In this document: piece by piece, positions 38,001 through 49,684 of the stretch
How positions within the stretch are numbered: position 1 is the stretch's first letter
Layout: each line of letters starts with the position of its first letter
From: Chloranthus sessilifolius
Taxonomy: Eukaryota; Streptophyta; Magnoliopsida; Chloranthales; Chloranthaceae
Assembly: GCA_021018995.1 (NCBI GenBank)
Contig: CM037589.1
Location: forward strand, 62,957,068 to 63,021,067
Length of the DNA stretch: 64,000 bases
Direction: 5' to 3'
Program-made: the position numbers and the translations under genes
The notes under the pieces: generated by a model
Seen by the model: only the letters and a program-made list of their open reading frames with translations
Databases searched by the model: none
Told to the model about the DNA's origin: nothing

Positions 38001-41000
38001 CTGTTAAGTGTTTTGTGAATTCACGTTTGACCTTTGGTCCGACACCCATATGAGTAGAATCACGAAAATTCCTATATGATTGCCCCTCCCAACTTTTTAT
38101 GATCTTCACATCTGACGGTAAGAGTTCTCTGGTTTTAACATGAATCATAAAAAAATAATTTGTGACTAGTTAGGCCCTAATTCGATCGGATTGTATCGTA
38201 ACTGTGGAATTATTTTGTACATAGGTAAGTCACATTTTTCGGTCACGAATGGTCAAACATGTTAGCAAGATTTAGTTTATTATTATTGTATTCTGCTTAT
38301 CCACATGATCATCAAACATAAAGTGTGTGTCATGAAATAAGAAAAAGACACGACACGAATTCACGATATGGATATATATAGACACGGATTTAAAGGTCAT
38401 TTAAGACATAGATAAAAATATACATGACACGAATTTACGACAAGGCAAATCAAGGATTATAATTATATGTACGCTAAAGACAAACAATCGTTCTGCATGT
38501 GTGATTTTCGATTTTAAATAGGATCCCATCATGTCATGTCAAATCACGGACCAAGCACGAGCCACCTCAATGAATAGAGGATACACCTAATCATGAATAT
38601 TGTCCATGGGCGACGATGGACGGGATCCCCATCGGTATAAATATTACTTTAGTTTTGACACCTAATATGTGCGAAAATTACCTTTAAGTTAAAATTTAAG
38701 TCATGTAAGAACTACAAGACATGTGTCACTGTGATTAGTATAATTCTCACGGATATGTTTCACGAAATATGAAAGCACTCTAATTTTGTAATAAATAAAT
38801 TATGTGTAGAATTTTAGATACATAGCCTTTAAAAATCTCTATCTCATAATCACGAATTTTGCTAGCTTCCCATGTCTTATGATATATTTATCTCTAAATT
38901 ATCGTCACATTAATTCGATAGATTTTGTGTATGCTGGTTAGTTAAATGTTTCAAGTGATGGAGGGTAATTAACTCTTCCTTACTTAGCACCGTGAAATTT
39001 TTTGCTTACCCCGATACTGTGTCATAGGTACAGGTGTAGACAAGGATCGTGAGTTGGAAGAGGATCCTGATTTCGTGCCTGAAGATGAGGAAAATCTTCC
39101 ACCAGAAGAATTCTATCCTTAGTGAGAATTCTTGATTAATACTTGATACGACTTAATAAATTTTCTTTAGAATTTTTATTTATTGCTTTTTCACGTATAT
39201 AGATGTAAGTACCACTATTTGTGTAATGTACGGTCGTCACTGGTGGTATTTTTGGATTAGTATTTTCAGTTATGGATGTTAAAATTATTGTTTCAGTTTA
39301 GTAAGTAATTCGATTAATGTTTTTATAATATTGTTTTAAAGAAAAAAAATTGGCTCGTGTTTTCTCAAATAAATTACCATCATATTAGGATTAAACCATC
39401 GCATGCCTATGACACAAATGTTAATGACACAAATTTTGTGTAGAAAATTTGGGTCGTTACAGTTGGTATCAAAGCAAACGCTTTAGGTTTTCATTGGGAC
39501 TTGGGTAGATTTGTTGAGTTGTCAGTACTGATTTTATAATTTTCCGTAAACATGCCATAATGCCACCTCATACGAGACCGATTGCAAACCTAATAAATGA
39601 CGGTGAGGTAGCGTCCGAATCCAACGTTGTTCCTATTGGTGATGGAGGAAGCAATGAGAGAATGCAACAATACATGGAAACTATCGCAAATGCCATGGCA
39701 CAGTAGACTGCGCTGCTAGCAGGTTGACAATAGCCTACAGGTTTTCAAGAGTTCAGAAAGATGAAACCTCCTAGTTTTTACGGTAAGGCTGATCCAGCAG
39801 CTGCTGAAGATTGGGTCAATCAGATTGAGAAAATTTTGGGTGTAATGAGTTGCACGGAAGATGAAAAGGTTAGATGGGCTGCATTTCTGTTGGAAGGGGA
39901 AGCCGACCCCTGGTGGAAGTCAATTCTGAGAACCAGGGATTAAACTCGAGCAAATGTTCCGTGGACATGGACAAAAATTTTAGAGAAGTTATAATGAAAA
40001 ATATTTTCCAGCATCCGTTCGAGAACAATGGGAGATAAATTTTATTGCTCGCGAGCAAGGAAAGATGACTGTGTTAGAGTATGAATCCGAGTTTTAAAAC
40101 TCTCGTGTTATGCTCCTCTTCACGTGGCTACTAAATTAATGAAGACCAAGAAATTCGAATGCAGTTTGAAATCGACAATCCAGGAGAGAATCTCATTGTT
40201 TAGTTTGAGAACATATGTCAATGTAATGGAGAAAACCTTAATTGCCGAGCGCGACCTCGAGAAGATGTATAAAAGGAGAGAGTTGCATAACAAAGAACGA
40301 AACTCTAGTCGAGCGTAACTTGTTAGCGTCGACCGTGGAAGTAACAGATCGAGATTTTTCACACCTGAACATTCTCGCCAAGTGCAGCCTACTGTTTCAA
40401 AACAGGCATCTTCAATACCCTCTAGGCCTGTACACACTTTTCAGACAGCAGGATCTTTAGTACCTATGACACAAAAGCCTTTGAGTACCACTTTTCAGTA
40501 TACTTATGTATCATGCCCTATTTGTAATAGAAGGCACAAGCCAGATGAGTGTCGAAAAGCAAATGGCATGTGCTACAGGTGTGGAGAAAAAAGGCACATG
40601 CTTAGAGATTGCCCACAAAAAGAGCCTGAGAAGTCGATACCGACCACTTCACAATGGACATCCCGCCATACTGTTCAGGGTAGCGCCTATGTAGTTTCTG
40701 CATGTGACATTCAAGCTACAAATGACGTCATCCAAGGTATATATTAAATTAATGGTTTGTTCAATATATTTATTTTTATTTACAGCAGTTGATGAATGTT
40801 CTTGAGAATAATTTTGAATCATATTATTGCATGAATACTACAAGTTTGTATATAAGTAATTAATTTAAATACATGAACCCTAGGTACCTTACACATGTAC
40901 CAGAGTAAATATATTTGTCAGCATAAGGCACGTGTCTTGATAGACCCTGACTCTATGCACTCATTTGTGACCCCTCGATTCGCTTCTGAATTGAGTATTA

Positions 41001-44000
41001 CACCAGAATCCTTGGACTTTATTTTGTCCATTTAAGTTCCTACTGGGAAATCTATGGTCACAGACACCATATATCGATCGGTCATCATTTCAATTGAGGA
41101 TCATGAAACAATGATTGACCTGATTATATTGGCAATGTAAGGCTTCGATGTAATCCTCGATATGGATTGGTTGTCAGCCTATCATGCGAGTATAGATTGC
41201 CTCAGAAAGGTGGTTACTTTTCATCCCTCAAAGGGTGCACCTTTCCGATTCTATGGCATTAGGTCAAGCGTTGCACCAGCTATCTCAGTCATTCGAGCTG
41301 ATTGCTTATTGAGGAAAGGATGTCAAGGGTACCTCGCACTTATACAAGATCAACGTGAAGAGAAAGTCAACATTACAAACATTCCTATTGCATGTGAGTT
41401 TCCTAATGTGTTTCCCAAGGATTTGCTAGGATTACCACCAGATAGTAAAATTGAGTTCTCAATTGATTTGGCTTCAGGCACGGAACCAATATCTAAAGCT
41501 CCATACCGCATGGCACCGGCTGAATTGAAAGAGCTTAAAGACTACTTGCAAGAACTCTTGGATAAGGGGTTCATCAGACTGAGTGTTTCTCCATGGGGAG
41601 CCCCTGTCCTATTTGTCAAAAAGAAAGACAGTTCTATGAGGCTATGCATAAATTATCGTCAGTTGAATAAGTTGACGATCAAGAACCGCTATCCGCTCCC
41701 TCGCATTGATGATCTCTTTGATCAATTCCAAGGGTCAAAGTTTTCTCAAAAATAGATTTGAGGTCAAGCTACCACTAATTGAAGGTTAAGGCCAAAGATG
41801 TTTCGAAAATCGCTTTTCGAACTAGATATGGTCACTATGAATTTCTGGTAATGCCTTTTGGTTTGACAAACGCCCCAACATCATTCATGGACTTGATGAA
41901 CCGAGTGTTCAAACCATGCCTCGACCAATTTGTGGTTGTCTTCGTAGATGACATTCTCATTTATTCAAAAACAAGGGAAGATCATGAGCAATATTTGCGC
42001 ATCACACTTCATACACTTCATGATCGTCAGCTTTATGCAAAGCTAAGTGTGATTTTTGGCTCGAACAAGTCAGTTTCCTAGGGCACGTCATTTCTGAGGC
42101 AGGCGTAACTGTTGATTTTGCTAAAATTGAAGCCATCATAAAGTGGGAACTACCAAAGACAATAACCGAAGTATGCGGTTTTCTCGGCCTAGCTGGTTAC
42201 TATAAAAGATTCGTTGAAGGTTTTTCTAAACTTGCAGCACCACTTACTCAGGTCACAAGGAAATACACAATTTGAATGGAATGATTCATGTCAAGAGAGC
42301 TTCCAAGAGCTGTAGAAGAAATTAATTTCCGCACTAGTTCTTGCTATACCATCAGGCAGTTGAGGTTTTGTGGTATTCAGTGATGCATCACACAGTGATT
42401 TGGGTTGTGTACTGAATCAACATAAAAAGGTCATCCTTTATAACTCTCGTCAACTCAAGGACCACGAAAAGAACTATCCGACTCATGACTTGGAGCTTGT
42501 AGTCGTCATTTTTGCCTTAAAGATTTGGAGGCACTATCTCTACGGAGAGACATGTGAAATTCTCACCGATCATAAAAGTTTGAAATACCTCTTTACTCAG
42601 AAAGATTTGAATATGGATGGAGTTTCTCAAGGACTATGATTGTTCCATCCAGTACCACCCTGGGAAGGCTAATGTGGTGGCAGACGCACTAAGTTGAAAA
42701 TCGTCAACTCAGCTATCCAATGTCATCACAAGGATCCACCGACGACGATTATTTGAAGATATCTCTCTTTATGATATAAAATTTAATATTAAGGATTCAG
42801 GGGCCTTAATGGCTAATATTACTATTCGACCGACGATTAACATCCGAGAACTTCAGATGATTGATGAGGATCTTATGGCGATCAGACATGATGTAATCAA
42901 TGGTAATAGACCTGAATTTTCTATCAGAGAGGATGGTTCTTTGCTGTTCAGAGGCCGACTTTGTGTGCAAGCCAATACACAGCTTCGACGCCTGATTCTT
43001 GATGAAGCACACAAGTCAAAATATACTATTCACCTTGGATGTACTAAAATGTATCAGGGCTTAAAGAAAATCATTTAGTGGAGAGGATTGAAGAAAGAAA
43101 TAGCATAATATATATCAAAATGCCTGGTGTACCAACAGGTGAAAGTTGGCCATCGAAATCCCTCTGGTTTGTTACAACCCTTACCTACACCTGAATGGAA
43201 ATGGGAGAATATCTCCATGGATTTCATCCTTGGATTACCGAGAACAATGAAAGGGTACAATGCAATTTGGGTGGTCATTGACCGATTAGCCAAGTTTGCC
43301 CATTTTCTACCTTATAGTACGAAGTACACCGCTAGCCATCTTGTAGAGTTATATGTCAGAGAAATCGTCAGACTACACGGTATTCCAGTTAGCATTGTCT
43401 CGGACAAAGATCCATTGTACACATCAAAGTTTTGAGAAAACGATTCCAAGAAGGCATGGGTTTGAGACTGGACTTTATCTCTGCTTTTCACCCTCGGGCA
43501 GATGACCAGACAGAAAAGGTGAATCAAGTTATCGAGGACATGCTCCGAGTGTGCATGTTGGACTTTCAAGGATCATGGGACAAACATTTACCATTGATTG
43601 AATTTGCTTACAATAATAGTTATCAGGTAAGCATCAAAATGGCCCCATTTGAGGCACTTTATGGTCGAGAATGTAAATCTCCGCTTTATTGGGAAGAGAC
43701 TAGAGAAAGGTTTTTGTTAGGCCAGAGCTTATTGAAAGCACAATTGAGGCAATAAGGGTGATTCGTGAGAGATTAAAGATAACACAAAGCCGACAAAAGA
43801 GCTATGCAGACTTAAAAAGAACAAATATTGAGTTTCAGGTAATTTGGTGAATTATTCATTTTATTTTTTCCTATTAATGTATGCCTCATTATGACAATAC
43901 ACTCCTTGCAGAAAGGGGATAATGTCTTCATCAAAATCTCGCCTACCAAAGGTGTGATGCGATTTGCAAAATGTGGGAAGCTAAGTTCACGTTATGTCGG

Positions 44001-47000
44001 GCCTTTTGAGATTTTGGGCCGAGTCGGCGAAGTCACTTATCGGATTGCCTTACCTCCACAACTATCGAGCATACACAATGTTTTCCACGTGTCTATGTTG
44101 AGAAGGTATATAAAAGACCTGACTCATATTTTGGACTATCAGTGACGGGGATGCCACATACATGGAAATCGGATTTGGACCACATCAGTTCTACCGGCGT
44201 CAGAAGAAACATAGAGGAAGCCTAAGTACCGTAGCTTCAAGGAAGAAAAAGAGGCTAAAACCAGCACACTGTTAACATTGAAACAGCTCGCTGTTCAACA
44301 ACACACTGTTAACATTTGAACAACACACTGTTCAACAACACACTATTAACATTGTAACAGCGCGCTATTGGCGATGATGGGATATCTATTTTATGCAGAA
44401 AACTGCCTTTTTAGTTTTATTTCTTTTAGGACTCTTTTTATTTCGAATTAATTATTGGTGGCCTATATAAAGAGGCTTGTAAACACTTTTTATTTGGTTA
44501 TTGAATATTTTGAATGCTTTATGCTTGAATATTCTTCTTCCCGAGAAGGGTTTGGTGTGAGACCAAGGGAGTGATTCCTATCTATTATCTTTTGATCTTT
44601 TATTATCTTTGATATATATATTTCCTCTGTCATTCACTTATAATCCATTACCCATATTGAATCCCTAATCCAAAACTCAAACCCTATTTCCATCAAAACC
44701 CTAGTTTTTATCCGAGCCATCAAGCCTATCCATTCCTACAACTATAGTTCGAAGCCGTGAATCTACATCGGATCGAAGATGAACGCCCAAGCCTGGAAAA
44801 GTTAGAGTCCTATCTCTAGGTCCGATCTCACCTCAAATCTAACGGGACTTGCACATCGGATTGGACGCTCTATTCGGATCTCGCATGATTTCTCTATCGG
44901 AATTCTACGAACCCGAAGGTATCGTGATAGTTTTGAGATTAATCTTGAATTAATTTTATTTAATTTCGGCAAATCACATCAAAATCATATTCACGCATTT
45001 TAGGGTTCCCGTCTCGTGTCAGTTTTGGTATCAGAGCCCTAGGTTTCTAGGTTAGGGCATCTTTACTTGTCATATTTATGTTATTGCATTGTTTTTTCTT
45101 TTTGAGTCCATATTGCATTCCATATTAGAACCCTGATAGACCTTTGTGATCACCATAGCTTCGAATGAGGTTCTCGATACTCTTAGAGCTATGCGAGAAG
45201 AATTGGGTGCGATTAATACGCGTCTAAATACCATAGAGCAGGTCCAAACATCCCTAGGAGTTAGTAATGATAGATTGCGTGATTGAATCAACCAATTGGA
45301 AGCGATTGGTGAACTTGAGGATCAACACCAAGGGCGTAATGGTCACCAAGATATTCGGAATCAGAATCGTACGAACCCTCGTAGAGATGATTATGATCCC
45401 GAAGTTCAACTCTTTAAGAATGTCCGAGTTGAGATTCCGATTTTCGATGGAAGAATGGACCCTACAGTCTTTCTCGATTGGCTTTCCGACATGGACCAAC
45501 ACTTTGATTGGTATGACATGAAAGACAACCGTTGTGTCAGACTCGCTAAGTTGAAGTTGGTTGGTCAAGCTCGATTTTTCTGGCTCAATGTCGAGCGCAT
45601 TAGGGTGAATGCGGGTTGTCCTCCCATTACCCGTTGGGACGACATGAAGGAACGACTTACTGAGAAGTATGCTCCTTTATCATACCACTGCCTCCTCGAC
45701 CAGTGGTAAAATTTACGCCAAGGTGGTGTCCCCGTTACCGATTACATTGTCAAATTCGAAGAGTTCATGATGAGGGCAAAGGTATCGGAAGACTCTGAAA
45801 TCACTCTCTTTAGATTCTGCACCGGATTGCGACTTGATTTGCAAAAAGAGTTAATTTCTCACCTCGTGGAAACTCTTGAAAGATGTTATGCCGCTGCGCA
45901 AGATCTTAAATGATATTTAAAAACCTCGGTGGTAAAGAGAACTGAACCACAATATAGTGGTCAACGCTCCGGTGAGGGACGATTTAATCCTCCTCCCAAG
46001 CCTACACAACCTGTCCCTACCAATACGAGGTTTGAAAAGGGAAAAGGTGTAGCCGAAGAATCCTCAAGGGGAAGCTCTTTAGTAAAGTGTTATAAATTTA
46101 TGGGATGGGACACTTTGCCGCCCAATGCCCTACAAAAGAACCCCTAAGGACTCTCTTCGTTGAGGGAGAGGAGGATGATGGTGAGTTAGTGGTTGAAGAA
46201 GTATTTGAGTCGGACAACACACCCAGTGATGAGGGTGATGCTATTGGCCATGCTTTAGTTGTGAGGTGTGCCCTTGCACAACCTCAATAGGATGAGAACG
46301 ATGACTGGCGAAGGGAGAACATCTTCCACACCTTTGCCAAATTTGGTGAAAAGAGTTATAAGGTCATCGTGGACAGCGGTAGTTGCACCAATGTAGTGTC
46401 AACTCATGTCGTATGCCGCTTAGGGCTTACACCTGAAGCCCACCCGAGACCTTATAAGGTCACATGGGTCGACTCTTCATCCATTCTCGTGTCGAAAAGG
46501 TTTCGTGTACCGATTCAGTTAGATTCTTATTCGAACACCTTATAGTGTGATGTGGTGCCGATAGATGTTGGCCATATCATTTTGGAAAGGTCGTGGCTTT
46601 ACGACAAGGACGTGACCCTTTTTGATTGATCAAACATATGCACGCTCATGCATAAGGGCAAGAAGATTACTCTCCACCCTTTGCCTCCCAAAACACCATC
46701 GACCAACAAAATCGAAAAGAAGGGCAAGTCTTCTAAATCCATTAATATTGTGAGCCCTTCTGAATTTGAGAAAACATCGTTAGATGAGAGTGTGGTGTAT
46801 GTAGTCGTCACCATTGAGAGTGCTCCCGAGTCGGTGAGCTAGTGTCCCAAGGAGGTTGAGCCGATCCTGAAAGAGTTTACGGATGTCTTCCCTGAAGACT
46901 TACCAAACGAACTCCCTCCCCTACGTGATATCTAACACGCAATAGACTTGGTTCCCGGATCCACCTTACCGAACCTACCCCACTATAGGTTGAATCCGGT

Positions 47001-49639
47001 TGAGCACACCGAGTTAACTCGCCAAGTCAATGAGCTCCTTCAGAAGAGGTTCATCCAAGAGAGTCTGAGCCCGTGTGCCGTACCTGCCCTACTCACTCCT
47101 AAGAAAGATGGTACGTGACGCATGTGTGTGGATAACCGTACAATCAATAAGATTGTGATTAAGTATCGGTTTCCCATACCAAGGCTCGATGACATGCTCG
47201 ATATGATGGTTGGTGCCACTATCTTTTCAAAGATAGACCTTAAGAGTGGCTACCATCAAGTCCGCATCCGCCCCGGTGATGAGTGGAAAACCGCCTTTAA
47301 GACCACGAATGGTCTTTATGAGTGGATGGTCATGCCATTTGGGCTTTCTAACTCTCCGAGTACTTTCACAAGACTCATGACCCAAGTGTTGAGGCCGTTT
47401 CGAGGTAAATTCCTTGTGTATTTCAATGACATCTTTATTTATAGTCATGACAAGGATCATCACTTGAACCACCTTAGATTGGTCTGTGAAACCCTCAAGG
47501 GTGAGAAGTTGTTTGCAAATCTCAAGAAGTGCACCTTCATGCAACGTTCCGTTATCTTCTTGGGATTCATTATCTCAGTTGTGGAATGGTCGCAGACGCC
47601 GAAAAGGTTAAAGCCATTGTGGAGTGGCCCGAACCTAAGAACATACACGATGTCCGCAGCTTCCATGGCTTGGCTACTTTCTATCGTCGCTTCATCAGAA
47701 GCTTTAGCACCAACATGGCCCCAATTACAGACTGCATGAAAAAGGGGGACTTTAAATGGAGCAAAGCCGCGACGAAAGCCTTTGCCGAAATTAAACAAAG
47801 GATGAGTAGTGCACCTGTCATGCGCTTGCCGGACTTTTCCAAAGTCTTCGACATTGCATGCGATGCATTGGGTGTAGGCATAGAAGGAGTGCTTAGCCAG
47901 TCACCCAGTGGCCTATTTTAGTGAAAAACTTAATGAGGCCAAGCAAAAATACTCCACCTATGACAAGGAGTTCTATGCGGTCGTCGGGATTTCTATTTTA
48001 TGCGGAAAACTGTCTTTTTAGTTTTATTTCTTTTAGGACTCTTTTTATTTCGAATTAATTATTGGTGGCCTATATAAAGAGGCTTGTAAACACTTTTTAT
48101 TTAGTTATTGAATATTTTGAATGTTTTATACTTGAATATTCTTCTTCCCGAGATGGGTTTGGTGTGAGACCAAGGGAGTGATTCCCATCTATTCTCTTTT
48201 GATCTTTTATTATCTTTGATATATATATTTCCTCTGTCTTTCTCTTATAATCCATTACCCATATTGAATCCCTAATCCAAAACCTAAACCCTATTTCCAT
48301 CAAAACCGTCGTTTTCATCCGAGCCATCAAGCCTATCCAATCCTACAACTCTAGTTCGAACCCGTGAATCTACATCGGATTGAAGACGAACGCCCAAGCC
48401 TGAAAAAGCTAGAGTCCTATCTCTAGGTCCGAACTCACCTCAAATCTAACGGGACTTGAGCATCGGATTGGACACTCTATTCGGATCTCGCGTGATTTAC
48501 CTATCGAAATTCTATGAACCCGAAGGAATCGTGATAGTTTTGAGATTAATCTTGAATTAATTATATTTTATTTCGGCAAATCACATCAAAATCATATTCA
48601 CGTATTTTAGGTTTCCCATCCCGCGTCAATCAGCCTATCGATCTCCACGAGGATATGACCGTAGCTGAGAAGCCGATGCAAATTCTTGACCGAAAAGAGC
48701 AAATTTTGCGTACCAAACGGATCATGCTTGTACTTGTGAGGCGGCAGAATCATTCATCTGATGAGGCTACCTGAGAGTGTGAGGCAAAGATTCGCGATGA
48801 ATATCTGCACCTCTTTGAATAAGGTACGTAAATTTCGAGGACGAAATTCTTAAAAGGAGGGGAGAATGTAGATTTTTTAGCTAACGTTGAATCGTTGACC
48901 TTTGATGATAATACGGCGATTTTGACCGATTTGAGACGTCTGTGACGTGACCGTAGGCCATTTATTGTGATTGGGCGCACACAGTCGTCACACTAAATCT
49001 CAATTGAAACTATCTATATGGGAGTGAGTGTGTGCATGTTACACATGACTCAAAACCCAAAGCCAAGCCAACTCCAAACCCAAATCCGAGACTCTACGTT
49101 GGGTCTGCTTCCAAAAAAAATAAAATAATAATAATAAATAATAAAAATGAACAATATTAATATATATATATATACATATATTTATAAATAGTTAGTATAT
49201 ATTTAGTATTAAGTGGGGTGTGCGTAGTGTGTGGTGCTAGATGCACACACGTCTACTGTTGTTAGTGGTTTATAAGAGACTTCTCTCCTTTTAAATAAAA
49301 AAAAGGGAGATTTGAATTTGGATTCGGGTACCAAAGCTGGCACCCGAATCCCAAGCTATGGCAACTCTCTAACTCTCTCTCTAGAATCCCAATAAAGTCC
49401 AAACCCAACCTTAAATATATATATATATATATATATATATTTACTACTAGATCTCTTGCTTTTTATCCACGCACAGCAAAACGCCTAGAGCCCCCTTTTT
49501 TAGAAGTATAAGAGTCCTTTTGGACTATTTCTTAATTGGTTATATGTTGACTTTCCTATTAAACCACTTTCCTTCCAAGCTTCCTTATTTGACCCAACAT
49601 CTAATTCACGCCTAACTCCCATTCTCACTTACCCAAATG

Positions 49640-49684
<45 letters not shown>

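Larger units (their letters stand above)
39560..44142 (+). pseudogene. gag-pol of the outer gypsy element, decayed and intron-containing
   Basis: Gag starts at ATG 39552-39560 (MPPHTRP) and contains [17 protein letters not shown] and the zinc knuckle [14 protein letters not shown] (near 40570). Protease follows with [16 protein letters not shown] (near 40930). RT (41400-42080) has [22 protein letters not shown] and an intact active site [10 protein letters not shown] (41941-41970). RNase H begins near 42370 ([13 protein letters not shown]). Integrase (42950-43760) has [11 protein letters not shown] and [11 protein letters not shown]. The C-terminal barrel (43912-44142) ends HILDYQ, where the nested element cuts in; the last codons continue at 48629-48822. 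There are several stops and frameshifts. Two AT-rich GT-AG interruptions, 40737-40883 and 43839-43911, lie exactly where removal restores the conserved protein. Confidence 0.9.
44143..48628 (+). mobile_element. Nested gypsy chromovirus (inner element), internally deleted
   Basis: Inserted into the pol end of the outer element with a perfect 5-bp duplication ATCAG (44138-44142 and 48629-48633). The 5' LTR is complete (44143-45021). Gag, protease, RT and the start of RNase H follow. The sequence then jumps, within AVV near 47984, straight into the middle of the 3' LTR. RNase H end, integrase, chromodomain, purine tract and the first ~237 bp of the 3' LTR are missing. Same LTR family as 1593-2534. 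Confidence 0.93.
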
